DNA of 10,182 bases from JBFJWU01 sp041623475 [NCBI: bacterium] (GTDB lineage Bacteria; J088), in assembly GCA_041623475.1 (NCBI GenBank), contig JBFJWU010000096.1, positions 1 to 10,182 of the forward strand, given 5' to 3'. Of this stretch, positions 1 through 7,498 are shown one piece after another. Under the pieces are notes generated by a model. That model did no database searches. It had not been told where the DNA came from and saw nothing but the letters and a program-made list of their open reading frames with translations. Each line of letters starts with the position of its first letter. Within the stretch, counting starts at the first letter, position 1. The position numbers and the translations under genes are program-made.

Positions 1-20
1 AAGAAGTTGTCGAGGACCTG

Positions 21-947
21 ATGAGCCAGGAGGAGTTCGAGAAACTCCACGCTGGCCCCGAAGCGCAACAGCCGCAATCGGTCGCCGATGCCCTGGCATC
101 CCTGCCCAAGAAAAAAGGCGCGGATCCGTCGAGGCAGGCCGTATCGATGCCCCCGGAACCCGAGGCTCCGGCACCGGCGGGGCCACAGGCACCCGCGCAG
201 CCGCCGGCCGCACCACCGGTGCAACCGGCCGCGCCGGCGCCGCCGCCGGAAGCCGCACCACCTGCTCCACCGGCACCCGCGCCACCGGCACCCGCGCCAC
301 CAGCACCCGCGCCACCGATTGCCGAAGTCATCGAAGATGCCGAGCCCATTGATGACGAATTCGCAGATATTGTCGGCAGCGACGAGGACCTGGACGAAAT
401 CATCGAGCTGGTCGAGGATGTTGGTGGCGGCGAGGAAGACACCGCTGCCGAGCTGGAGCCCATCGAAGATGTGGCCGAAGCGCAGGCCCTGCTGGAAGCT
501 GCAACCGACCGCGACGAACTGGGCGAGATCCTGGTCCGCTTTGCCATGTCCAAAGGAGCCCGCGCGCTACTGTTTACCCGTACGGCTGACCTCTGGATGG
601 GTTGGATCGGTGCCGGACCCGGCGTCCAGAGCGAGTTCGTCAAAGCGCTCATGTTTCCCAGCGAATCAGGGACCTGCTTTGGGCTGGTTGCCCAGACCGA
701 AGCCCATTTTATGGGCCCGCTGCAACCCCACGCGATCCACGATCGCCTGCTGCAATCCCTTGGCGGGCAAAAGCCGGCCGGGGCAGGCCTCTTTCCGGTT
801 CACTACCGGGGTAAGGTTGTCTTCGGCATCTATATGGATGGTGGCGAAGGGCAATATATTGACCCCAACATCGCCGACATCCTCTTGCTGGCACTCAAAG
901 TGCCGATGGCCATCGAACGGCTGATTGAGGCCAAGCAGGCCGCCTGA
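21..947 (+). CDS. Proline-rich, acidic protein with C-terminal GAF-like domain
   Basis: The product has three parts, in the order low-complexity linker, acidic stretch, globular domain. Residues about 43-100 are almost all Pro and Ala with PAPPA repeats. Residues about 101-150 are rich in Asp and Glu. Residues about 152-304 look like a compact alpha/beta GAF-like domain: a helix with LLEAATDRDELGEILVRFA, strands around ARALLFT and WMGWIGAGPG, then a closing helix with MAIERLIEAK. No catalytic motif is visible; the likely role is sensing or regulation in the cytoplasm, which is an inference. The ATG at 21 has a GAGGA stretch four bases upstream that could be a ribosome site. However, the frame is open to the window edge (reading EVVEDL before the Met), so the gene may start further left. 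The end is 10 bases from the convergent methyltransferase gene. I do not recognise a named family. Confidence 0.75.
   Translation: MSQEEFEKLHAGPEAQQPQSVADALASLPKKKGADPSRQAVSMPPEPEAPAPAGPQAPAQPPAAPPVQPAAPAPPPEAAPPAPPAPAPPAPAPPAPAPPIAEVIEDAEPIDDEFADIVGSDEDLDEIIELVEDVGGGEEDTAAELEPIEDVAEAQALLEAATDRDELGEILVRFAMSKGARALLFTRTADLWMGWIGAGPGVQSEFVKALMFPSESGTCFGLVAQTEAHFMGPLQPHAIHDRLLQSLGGQKPAGAGLFPVHYRGKVVFGIYMDGGEGQYIDPNIADILLLALKVPMAIERLIEAKQAA
267..316 (+). repeat. 15-base tandem repeat coding for Pro/Ala linker
   Basis: Three consecutive 15-base units (ccaccggcacccgcg, the third with g>a at its sixth base) start at 267, 282 and 297. A partial fourth unit follows at 312. They encode PPAPA pentads in the linker of the GAF-like protein. 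The unit length is a multiple of three, so copy-number changes would keep the reading frame and only alter linker length. Confidence 0.85.
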
Positions 948-957
948 GCCAGGCCGT

Positions 958-1740
958 TTATCCGGTTGGTTGCCCGATCAAATAGGTAATCCGGGGCAGG
1001 AATGGCAAGACACTGCTGACCCCTGACTCGAACCGGTAATGTTCGGTTCCGGTCAGGCTCTCAACCAGTTCATCCAGTTCCGGCGGCGAATAGATCCGCA
1101 GGCAACTGACACCGCCATCCCACATGATCAACAACGGCGTGACCGGCACCAGCCAGAACGACAACAGCCGCGGCAGGCTGAATGGCTTGATGAATGGCGC
1201 CAGGAAAACCGAACCGACACCGCCGCCAAGGAATGCGGGCAGGAACATCCGTCGCTCGACCATCTCCATCACGGCAATCGGCTCGCGCTTGTCGACAGCA
1301 TCCTGCAGAATCGCCCGTGCCAGGTCAGGCGGAAAATGATGAAATCCGTTAAACAATGTCCGCATGCCTGTCATTGCCTCGGGAACATTGGTCGCGTCGA
1401 CCGGGTCCGGACAGTAATCGACGACGCCGTCTGATTCGTCAACCACATGCCGAAAGGCATCCAGGTTGGGATACTTGTCGGTCATCGTTGCCGACTGAAC
1501 CGGCTGCCCCTTGGCACGCAGGTGCTCGACAAATGTCGGCAGCGGACCAGCGCCGCCACTGCACAGATCAACGATCCGCTCCCGACCGGTTGCCCGCATA
1601 GCGGTAATGACCTTGTCCTCGACCTCGTCATAGGCGTACAGCAGTTTACCGATAAACCGCAGGTAGTCCGTGCCATAATTCCGGATCGACGACGGGAACC
1701 ACTCCAGGTCTTCCAGTTCGACCAACTGCATCCGTTTCAT
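958..1740 (-). CDS. Class I SAM-dependent methyltransferase
   Basis: The 260-residue product has a Rossmann-type SAM-binding start: motif I IVDLCSGGAGP at residues 56-66, and an acidic residue (Asp88) in TMTDKYPN where the ribose hydroxyls of SAM are normally held. FNGFHHFPP at 130-138 fits the later catalytic-face motif of the fold. Residues about 168-206 are unusually hydrophobic (FLAPFIKPF, FWLVPVTPLLIMW), which could mean membrane contact or a lipid-like substrate. WDGGVSCLRIYSPPELDEL at 207-225 is a segment I associate with this group. The substrate cannot be read from the sequence. AAAGGA lies seven bases before the ATG. The start overlaps the TetR gene stop by four bases (ATGA), so the two are almost certainly co-transcribed and coupled. 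The fold and SAM use are well supported; the reaction is unknown. Confidence 0.85.
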   Translation of the reverse strand: MKRMQLVELEDLEWFPSSIRNYGTDYLRFIGKLLYAYDEVEDKVITAMRATGRERIVDLCSGGAGPLPTFVEHLRAKGQPVQSATMTDKYPNLDAFRHVVDESDGVVDYCPDPVDATNVPEAMTGMRTLFNGFHHFPPDLARAILQDAVDKREPIAVMEMVERRMFLPAFLGGGVGSVFLAPFIKPFSLPRLLSFWLVPVTPLLIMWDGGVSCLRIYSPPELDELVESLTGTEHYRFESGVSSVLPFLPRITYLIGQPTG

Positions 1741-2390
1741 GGCATCGTCCTTTTCCTGACCTGCGACAGAAGCATCGCCTTCAGTGCACCAAAATAATCG
1801 TGATCTGTCATCAACGGTGCCGGATCCGACCAGCGACGTAGCATTGCAAAGGTCAACAGGTCCGTAGCAACCCCGATCGTCACGCCGCCGCCGATGACCT
1901 CGTACCGATCTGCATTGCGTTGAAAGTACTCGCTGGCGATATTGACAAACGGACGCCGCAACAGCGCCGGCAACCCGGTTTCAGTCAGCACGGGCGTTAC
2001 CGACAGCAGTTCCGGCAACGCTGCCCGATACGGATCCACCGCCCGGTTGGACGCATCAATCGCCCGGTCCAGCACCTGCTCCACCGGTTTGTCCACCATC
2101 TGCTGGAACAACTGCGACATCAGGACCTCGGCGTACAGGACTCCGCGTTCGATAATCGCTGAAACAATCATCTCCTTGCTGGCGAAATACTGGTACAACG
2201 ACCCGACGCTGATACGGGCTTCGGCAGCCACGCTGTGGGTCGAGAACCCGACATTCCCGTCCCTGGCCAGGACCACCACCGCAGCGTCAATAATCCGATG
2301 GATCATCCGGATACTGCGTCGTTGGGACGGCATCTTGATCAGTGACGCCCGCGGAATCGGCAGCGGTATCGCCTGTTGCCTGGCCGTCAT
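1737..2390 (-). CDS. TetR/AcrR-family transcriptional regulator
   Basis: The 217-residue product has the N-terminal TetR DNA-binding domain. A helix (IIDAAVVVLARDG) is followed by FSTHSVAAEARISVGSLYQYFASKEMI, the typical helix-turn-helix with the SxGSLYxYFxxKE signature. The rest is a helical ligand/dimer domain (LTETGLPALLRRPF, SEYFQRNADRY) of normal family length. Known members bind palindromic operators as dimers and release DNA on binding a small ligand; the ligand here is unknown. I chose the ATG at 2390; a TTG two codons upstream (2396) is possible, and a later Met at 2333 would also keep the whole DNA-binding domain. No candidate start has a convincing ribosome site. The gene is divergent from the MpaB-like oxygenase and overlaps the methyltransferase, so it probably regulates both and itself. 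Confidence 0.88.
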   Translation of the reverse strand: MTARQQAIPLPIPRASLIKMPSQRRSIRMIHRIIDAAVVVLARDGNVGFSTHSVAAEARISVGSLYQYFASKEMIVSAIIERGVLYAEVLMSQLFQQMVDKPVEQVLDRAIDASNRAVDPYRAALPELLSVTPVLTETGLPALLRRPFVNIASEYFQRNADRYEVIGGGVTIGVATDLLTFAMLRRWSDPAPLMTDHDYFGALKAMLLSQVRKRTMP

Positions 2391-2475
2391 CTGCAAAACG
2401 GCCCTGAAATGCGACTTGAATACGACATTTTGTTCAATTTATCATATAGATCATCACTGCCAACTGGAGGTAGCT
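2391..2475. promoter_or_regulatory. Divergent spacer with candidate TetR operator
   Basis: This 85-base AT-richer spacer separates the TetR gene from the MpaB-like gene. It contains an inverted repeat TTGAA (2416-2420) / TTCAA (2433-2437) with a 12-base gap and partly symmetric bases inside. An ATCAT direct repeat follows at 2441-2445 and 2451-2455. The inverted repeat overlaps the -35 box and spacer of the candidate rightward promoter, a normal place for a TetR operator. The arms are short, so the operator assignment is an inference. No convincing leftward promoter stood out. Confidence 0.4.
2416..2445 (+). promoter_or_regulatory. Candidate sigma70 promoter for MpaB-like gene
   Basis: TTGAAT (2416-2421) and TATCAT (2440-2445) match the -35 and -10 consensus at 4/6 and 5/6 positions with an 18-base spacer. 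Transcription would start near 2452, leaving a leader of about 24 bases. That leader carries the GGAGG ribosome site at 2466-2470, five bases before the ATG at 2476. Confidence 0.45.
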
Positions 2476-3468
2476 ATGGCCGTCCCTTCGATCGCCCGTC
2501 TTGGTCCCCGCGCAGACCAGACATCCCCGCCGGACAAGCCGGATGCAGCGCTGCAAAGATTTCTCGGCCAGCTACGGACGCTTGTTGATCAAACTGGCCT
2601 GACGGACGCAATGGGAATTTATCCCAACGACGCGGAGTTCCGTCGCCTGGGGGCCTCTATCGCAATCGCATTTGCTGCCGCCCGGGCACTGATCCTCCAG
2701 GTGGCGCATCCATCGATCGGCCAGGGTGTCTACGACCATAGTGATTTCGAACGGGACCCGGTCGGGCGTGGTATCCGCACATTCCTGGGGGTGTTCATGA
2801 TCGGCTTTGGCCGGCAACGCGAAGCGCTGTGGGCCGCAGAAAAAATCTATTCGACCCACCGCCTGATCAAAGGAACGATTCCCCCTGCCCGGCCGGGACA
2901 AAAGAGTCGGCGCTACAGCGCACTGGACCCGCACGCCAGCCTGTGGGTCTGGGCGACATTGGTCGAGGGCATCATTTATGGTCATCAGGAGCTGGGTAAC
3001 CGCCTGCCGGCCCATCGAATCGAGCAGATGTACCAGGAATCTAAACTGTTCGCCCGATTCTTCAACGTCCGGGCCTCGATCATTCCGGAAACGTGGTCCG
3101 ATTTCCAAACATACTTCAATAACATGGTTGACAGCGGCCTGGAAGTCACCCCCGCGGGCCAGGCGGTGGCCGACGCGCTGGTCAAGGGTGGCAAGTTCCC
3201 GTACCGCCAGGCCGGATGGGCGCTGCGGGCGTTTGCGGTCGAGACCCTGCCACCATCGGTGCGCCGTCAGCTGGGATGGGAAAGTCGTCGGCAGACGAGA
3301 CTGGTCTATGGCACGATCCGTGCCGCTGCCCGCGCCTACGTGTCGGCCGCACCCGAGTCCCTGACTGTATTCCCGGTTGTTTATGCCCCGGGGCTGCGCG
3401 AAGCCGCCGATGAACTGGCCGCGCAGTTGGATTCACTGGGCCTGCGACGGTCCGCCTTCGCCAGTTGA
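2476..3468 (+). CDS. MpaB/rubber-oxygenase-like protein (DUF2236)
   Basis: The 330-residue product matches the DUF2236 / MpaB-B'/rubber oxygenase catalytic domain family, relatives of latex clearing protein. Recognisable segments in order are LQVAHPSIGQGVYDHSDF (74-91), a GRGIRTFLGV region (97-106), IYSTHRLIKG with His128 (124-133), ALDPHASLWVWATLVEG with His153 (149-165), and PETWSDFQTYFNNM (204-217). In characterised relatives a buried haem is held by a conserved His; which His does so here cannot be settled by eye. Known members cleave or oxidise hydrophobic terpenoid or polyisoprene chains, but most are uncharacterised, so the substrate is unknown. The frame is open for 534 bases upstream, but GGAGG five bases before the ATG at 2476 and loss of family similarity upstream fix the start there. 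No signal peptide is evident. It is divergent from the TetR gene and ends four bases from the dehydrogenase gene. Confidence 0.85.
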   Translation: MAVPSIARLGPRADQTSPPDKPDAALQRFLGQLRTLVDQTGLTDAMGIYPNDAEFRRLGASIAIAFAAARALILQVAHPSIGQGVYDHSDFERDPVGRGIRTFLGVFMIGFGRQREALWAAEKIYSTHRLIKGTIPPARPGQKSRRYSALDPHASLWVWATLVEGIIYGHQELGNRLPAHRIEQMYQESKLFARFFNVRASIIPETWSDFQTYFNNMVDSGLEVTPAGQAVADALVKGGKFPYRQAGWALRAFAVETLPPSVRRQLGWESRRQTRLVYGTIRAAARAYVSAAPESLTVFPVVYAPGLREAADELAAQLDSLGLRRSAFAS

Positions 3469-3472
3469 CCAA

Positions 3473-4183
3473 CTACCAGTTTTCGCCGAACGGTCGCGCC
3501 TCAAAATTGAAGGTCCACGCTGACGGCTTCTGCTGGGTAATGCCATAGACCGTATCGGCAATGTCCGCCGGTTTGGCAAAAAAAGTGTCCGGCTTGTCTG
3601 GCATTTTGGCTCTCGTCCGGGGCAGATCGACCATACCGTCCAGGATCATCAGGGCCACGTGAATGTTTTCCGGCCACAGGTGTCGTGCGATCGACTCCGC
3701 CAGGTTCTTCTGTGCCGCTTTCGCGGATGCGAACGCCAGCGTGCCCGCACCGCCGCGGGTCGTCGCAGTTGCGCCGACAAATACAATATTTCCCTCTCCA
3801 AGGGCCCGCATATCACCAACAACCGCCTGGCAGACAGCCAGTGCCCCATACGCGTTAACCCGCCACGTTGTCTCGAAATCCCCCAGGCTGACCTGGTCCA
3901 GGGTGCCCCAGACACCGGATCCGGCATTATAGATCACCGTGTGTACCGGCCCCAGGTCGGACCGAATCGATTCAATGGCCTGCTGCACTTGTGCGCCATC
4001 GGTCACGTCACAGATGGCGGCTGCCGCGGACGGCAGTTCACTTGCGAGGGACTCGATCAAGTCTCCGGACCGGGCCAGCAAGCCAACTGAATATCCGGCT
4101 TGCGAGAACCGCCTGGCAAACGCCTCTCCATTTCCGGGCCCCACGCCCACAACAACACATACCTTACTGTCCGAATCTGCCAT
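3473..4183 (-). CDS. Atypical short-chain dehydrogenase/reductase (SDR)
   Basis: The 236-residue product has the SDR Rossmann fold. The nucleotide-binding glycine motif is GVGPGNG (13-19), the acidic CDVTD that contacts adenine is at 58-62, and NAG is at 86-88. Where classical SDRs have Ser and YxxxK, this protein has GATA (137-140) and FASAK (151-155). The lysine (155) is kept but the catalytic Tyr is Phe and the Ser is not obvious. I recall the same FASAK-like pattern in a set of other SDRs, so it is probably a real subfamily, not damage. Substrate and even catalytic activity are uncertain. The frame extends upstream to 4414, but that part is not SDR-like. GGGAG five bases before the second of two adjacent ATGs favours the start at 4183. 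It converges on the MpaB-like gene and diverges from the isocitrate dehydrogenase gene. Confidence 0.85.
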   Translation of the reverse strand: MADSDSKVCVVVGVGPGNGEAFARRFSQAGYSVGLLARSGDLIESLASELPSAAAAICDVTDGAQVQQAIESIRSDLGPVHTVIYNAGSGVWGTLDQVSLGDFETTWRVNAYGALAVCQAVVGDMRALGEGNIVFVGATATTRGGAGTLAFASAKAAQKNLAESIARHLWPENIHVALMILDGMVDLPRTRAKMPDKPDTFFAKPADIADTVYGITQQKPSAWTFNFEARPFGENW

Positions 4184-4235
4184 CATTACTCCCTGTTCGT
4201 TTCCCTTTACGGTACAACGCCGAATGGTGCACTTG

Positions 4236-4277
4236 CTATCATGTAGCCAGCCGTTACGCTGGCCTTCGGCATGATAG
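4236..4277. repeat. Nested inverted repeat between SDR and icd genes
   Basis: The outer arms are CTATCATG (4236-4243) and CATGATAG (4270-4277), a perfect 8-base match. Inside is a perfect hairpin GCCAGC (4246-4251), loop CGTTAC, GCTGGC (4258-4263). The two centres are offset by two bases, so the whole forms a long stem with an asymmetric internal loop (2 and 6 bases). It lies between two divergent genes, so it cannot be a terminator for either. It may be an operator or a leader RNA structure. Confidence 0.6.
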
Positions 4278-4291
4278 ACGGTAACCTGACC

Positions 4292-4306
4292 GGCGGCGAT
4301 GCCGCC
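4292..4306. repeat. Compact GC hairpin upstream of icd
   Basis: GGCGGC (4292-4297), loop GAT, GCCGCC (4301-4306) is a perfect 6-base GC stem with a 3-base loop, 53 bases before the isocitrate dehydrogenase start. A TTGACA sequence lies just downstream at 4316-4321 and would make a perfect -35 box, but I see no matching -10 at the right distance. The icd promoter is therefore unplaced. If transcription starts upstream, the hairpin lies in the leader mRNA. Confidence 0.45.
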
Positions 4307-4359
4307 CCGGACACTTTGACAGTATCTGATCTGATGACCTGCAACCGTTGGGATGTGGC

Positions 4360-6588
4360 ATGAGCGCGACGATAATTTACACAAAAACCGATGAGGCCCC
4401 GGCGTTGGCGACATTCGCCTTGCTGCCCGTTGTCGAGGCTTACTGCAAAGCCGCCGGCGTCCATGTCGAGACCCGGGACATCTCCCTGGCAGGCCGGATC
4501 ATTGCCAACTTCCCGGACAACCTGACCGACGACCAGAAGATCGGCGACCATCTGGCGGAACTTGGCGAACTGGCTAAAACCCCGGCGGCCAATATTATCA
4601 AGTTGCCAAATATCAGTGCCTCAATCCCCCAGCTGCAGGCGGCGATACGTGAACTGCAGGCCCAGGGCTATGACCTGCCCGCCTATCCGGAAGAGCCAAA
4701 AAACGACGCCGAAAAAGAATTGCAGAAGCGATTCGCCAACGTCCTCGGCAGCGCCGTCAACCCGGTCCTGCGCGAAGGAAACTCGGATCGTCGTCCCGCT
4801 GAGTCGGTTAAACGGTTCGCCCAGAAGAACCCGCATCGAATGATGAAAGACTGGCCCGGATCTTCACAGACACGCGTCGCTCACATGACGGACAAGGATT
4901 ATTTTGCGACCGAACAATCGGCCGTGGTGGCCAACCCGTGCACCGTTCGCATCGAATTCGAAAGCGACAGCGGCGAAAAAACTGTCCTCAAGGCCGGGAT
5001 CGCGCTGCAGGCCAAAGAAGTCATTGACACTGCCGTAATGAATGTTGCAGCGCTGCGGTCCTTTTTTGCCGAGCAGATCGAGGCAGCGCGTTCGGACAAC
5101 GTCCTCTTGTCGTTGCACCTGAAAGCCACCATGATGAAGATTTCCGATCCGATTATGTTCGGCCACTGCGTATCCGTTTATTTCCAGCAGGTCATGGACC
5201 AATACCGCGACAAACTGGAAGCCGTCGGTGCCAACCCGAATTTTGGCCTGGCGGACATTCTCGACAAGGTCGACCGACTCGCTGAAGGGGACCGTGACGC
5301 GGTCAAAAAAGGCATTGCCGAGGCCCTCGAAAAACAGCCGGACCTGGCAATGGTTGATTCCGGCCGTGGCATCACCAACCTGCACGTCCCCAACGACGTC
5401 ATCATTGATGCGTCCATGCCCGTTGTCGTCCGGGACGGCGGTCGAATGTGGAATCCGGCCGGTGAACTGCAGGATGTGATCTGTATGATTCCCGACCGCA
5501 GCTACGCAACGATGTACCAGGCGATCATCGCCGATTGCCAGGAGAACGGTCAATTCGATCCGTCAACCATGGGCAGCGTGTCCAACGTCGGCCTGATGGC
5601 CAGGAAAGCGGAAGAATACGGATCCCACGATAAGACATTTGAAGCACCTGCAAATGGAATTATCCGGGTCGTTAATGACAGCGGTGAAACGTTGATGGAA
5701 CAGCCGGTCGAACCGGGGGATATCTTCCGGATGTGCCAGACCAAGGACGCCCCGATCCAGGACTGGGTCAAACTGGCGGTGACCCGGGCCCGTGAATCTG
5801 GCAGCCCCGCCGTCTTCTGGCTGGATGAGGCCCGCGCCCACGACCGCGAACTGATTGCCCGCGTCAACGCCTGCCTGCCGGACCACGACACCGACGGTCT
5901 GGAAATCCTGATCAAAAAACCGGTCGATGCGATGAATTTTTCACTGGAACGGATTCGACGTGGCGAAAATACCATCTCCGTTACCGGCAACGTCCTGCGT
6001 GACTACCTGACCGACCTGTTCCCGATCCTGGAACTGGGCACCAGTGCCCGGATGCTGTCGATCGTCCCGCTGATGAATGGCGGCGGATTATTTGAGACCG
6101 GTGCAGGCGGTTCCGCGCCAAAGCACGTCCAGCAGTTCGAAAAAGAAGGCCACCTCCGCTGGGATTCGCTGGGTGAATACTGTGCACTGGTTCCGTCGCT
6201 GGAACTGGTCGCACGGAACGACGACAATCGCGCTGCGGCTGTATTGGCGAACTGTCTGGACCGGGCCATCGAAACCTACCTCGAACATGGCCGCACCCCG
6301 TCCCGCAAAGTTGGCGAACTGGATAACCGTGGCAGCACATTCTTTCTGTCGCTGTACTGGGCACAAGCGCTGGCCGAACAGCAGGATGATCCGGAACTTG
6401 CGGCGAGGTTTGCTCCACTGGCAACGGCGCTGGCCGAATCAGAAACGGCCATTGTTGAAGAACTGAATGCTGCCCAGGGAAATCCAGTAGACCTGGGCGG
6501 GTACTACCGGCCTGACGACCGGAAAGCAGCGTCCGCGATGCAGGCAAGCGCCACCTGGAATCAGCTGTTGTCCAGCCTGAGCGACTGA
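4360..6588 (+). CDS. icd: Monomeric NADP-dependent isocitrate dehydrogenase
   Basis: This enzyme oxidatively decarboxylates isocitrate to 2-oxoglutarate with NADP+ and a divalent metal, in the cytoplasmic TCA cycle, and supplies NADPH. The 742 residues equal the usual length of the monomeric (IDH-II) type, which is about 740 and unrelated in length to the roughly 415-residue dimeric type. Family landmarks in order are [12 protein letters not shown] (8-19), [11 protein letters not shown] (82-92), [16 protein letters not shown] (130-145), [14 protein letters not shown] (251-264) with Lys255, [15 protein letters not shown] (350-364) with Asp350, and [10 protein letters not shown] (402-411). Arg547, His589, Arg600 and Arg649 are present at the numbers I recall for substrate and NADP phosphate binding in the Azotobacter enzyme. 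I chose the ATG at 4360, where family similarity ([14 protein letters not shown]) begins; a TTG four codons earlier is less likely. The ribosome site is weak. The gene stands alone and its end overlaps the convergent gluQ end by 28 bases. Confidence 0.97.
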   Translation: MSATIIYTKTDEAPALATFALLPVVEAYCKAAGVHVETRDISLAGRIIANFPDNLTDDQKIGDHLAELGELAKTPAANIIKLPNISASIPQLQAAIRELQAQGYDLPAYPEEPKNDAEKELQKRFANVLGSAVNPVLREGNSDRRPAESVKRFAQKNPHRMMKDWPGSSQTRVAHMTDKDYFATEQSAVVANPCTVRIEFESDSGEKTVLKAGIALQAKEVIDTAVMNVAALRSFFAEQIEAARSDNVLLSLHLKATMMKISDPIMFGHCVSVYFQQVMDQYRDKLEAVGANPNFGLADILDKVDRLAEGDRDAVKKGIAEALEKQPDLAMVDSGRGITNLHVPNDVIIDASMPVVVRDGGRMWNPAGELQDVICMIPDRSYATMYQAIIADCQENGQFDPSTMGSVSNVGLMARKAEEYGSHDKTFEAPANGIIRVVNDSGETLMEQPVEPGDIFRMCQTKDAPIQDWVKLAVTRARESGSPAVFWLDEARAHDRELIARVNACLPDHDTDGLEILIKKPVDAMNFSLERIRRGENTISVTGNVLRDYLTDLFPILELGTSARMLSIVPLMNGGGLFETGAGGSAPKHVQQFEKEGHLRWDSLGEYCALVPSLELVARNDDNRAAAVLANCLDRAIETYLEHGRTPSRKVGELDNRGSTFFLSLYWAQALAEQQDDPELAARFAPLATALAESETAIVEELNAAQGNPVDLGGYYRPDDRKAASAMQASATWNQLLSSLSD

Positions 6589-7496
6589 CCATCCCAGGCC
6601 AGTACCTGGTCTGCCGTTACGACGTTGCGCCAGACGTAATTACTGACCAGATCCCGGGGCCGACATGGTTGGGGCGCATCCAGCAGGCCGGACCAACAGG
6701 CCAATAACCCACATAGTTCTTCGGCCGAATAGCGACCGCTCAACTCATCGGCCCCAACCGCGCCATGCAATTTGGCGAGTTTGCCACCGGTTGCTTCGAG
6801 GAACAGGAAATGGTGCCAGTACTGTGGAACCGGGCTGGCAATCAAATCGTAGATCAGTGCCTGGACGGCAGCGCTGGCCGCCAGGTCGCGCCCCCGCACC
6901 AGCAGATTTACACCCGCCACACTGTCATCTGCCACTGCCGCCAGATGATAGGCAATCGCCCCGTCGCGGCGAACCAGAACCGGATCCCCCATTTCGGCGG
7001 CAGGATTCATAGCAAGGTCCAATCCCGCGCGATCTGTCGGCGACACAATCCGGTCTGGCAGGCGAAGCCGCAATGGCCCACCCGGATTCGTCCCTGGCAA
7101 CGGCCGAGGCTCCGGCGGGCGGCATTTGCCGTCGTAGACGAATCCACCGTCAGCCGCCGGGGGGCAGCGTCGCCGGACGTCAGATCGGCTGCAGCTGCAG
7201 GCGTACAGCAGGCCCGACTGATTCAAGTCGTCAAGGACGCGGCGGTGTTGTTCATCGTGTTGAGATTGCTGTTCGATCCTGTCCCAGTCCAGCCCCAGCC
7301 ATTCCAGATGCCGTACCATCTGCGTCACCCGTTCTGGCGATGACCGGTCTGGGTCCAGGTCCTCCAGGCGCAGGAAAACATGTCCGTCGGCACTGCGGGC
7401 TTCCAGCCAGCACAACAACGCCGACAGCAGTGTCCCGGGATGGGCTGGACCGGTTGTCGATGGCGCGAATCGCGTGACAATGCGGTCACCAGGCAT
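6561..7496 (-). CDS. gluQ: Glutamyl-Q tRNA(Asp) synthetase
   Basis: GluQ (YadB) activates glutamate and attaches it to the queuosine base in the anticodon of tRNA(Asp), not to the tRNA end. The 311 residues match the family (about 308), short of full GluRS because the anticodon-binding domain is absent. The class I signature is [15 protein letters not shown] (9-23): Thr replaces the usual Pro in PSPTG and HPGT replaces HIGS/HAGS. The zinc site fits GluQ, with Cys100 and Cys102 in ACSCSR and Tyr121 and Cys125 in YDGKC. The KMSKS-like loop is GGKLAKLHG (237-245), with Ala in place of Ser. [16 protein letters not shown] (176-191) is the typical active-site strand. A GTG at 7529 is possible, but the ATG at 7496, two bases after the yaeQ stop, gives the family length and implies coupled translation. 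Its 3' end overlaps the end of the icd gene. Confidence 0.93.
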   Translation of the reverse strand: MPGDRIVTRFAPSTTGPAHPGTLLSALLCWLEARSADGHVFLRLEDLDPDRSSPERVTQMVRHLEWLGLDWDRIEQQSQHDEQHRRVLDDLNQSGLLYACSCSRSDVRRRCPPAADGGFVYDGKCRPPEPRPLPGTNPGGPLRLRLPDRIVSPTDRAGLDLAMNPAAEMGDPVLVRRDGAIAYHLAAVADDSVAGVNLLVRGRDLAASAAVQALIYDLIASPVPQYWHHFLFLEATGGKLAKLHGAVGADELSGRYSAEELCGLLACWSGLLDAPQPCRPRDLVSNYVWRNVVTADQVLAWDGQSLRLDNS

Positions 7497-7498
7497 GT

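Noticed and set aside
88-924. 278-codon open frame in another frame of the first gene
   Set aside because: Its Arg/His/Pro-rich product is the typical frame-shifted reading of a Pro/Ala-rich gene.
1942-2475. Long in-frame extension upstream of the MpaB-like gene
   Set aside because: It lies antisense to the TetR gene, shows no family similarity, and a clear GGAGG ribosome site marks the ATG at 2476.
4316-4321. TTGACA as the -35 box of the isocitrate dehydrogenase promoter
   Set aside because: No -10-like hexamer lies 15-19 bases downstream, so a promoter cannot be called there.
4184-4414. Upstream extension of the SDR reading frame
   Set aside because: It overlaps the start of the isocitrate dehydrogenase gene and the hairpin spacer, and the SDR fold begins right after the ATG at 4183.
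4864-5553. 229-codon open frame on the minus strand
   Set aside because: It is wholly antisense to the well-supported isocitrate dehydrogenase gene and has no recognisable domain; shadow of high-GC coding sequence.
5981-6592. 203-codon open frame on the minus strand
   Set aside because: Antisense to the C-terminal part of isocitrate dehydrogenase, with shadow-like composition.
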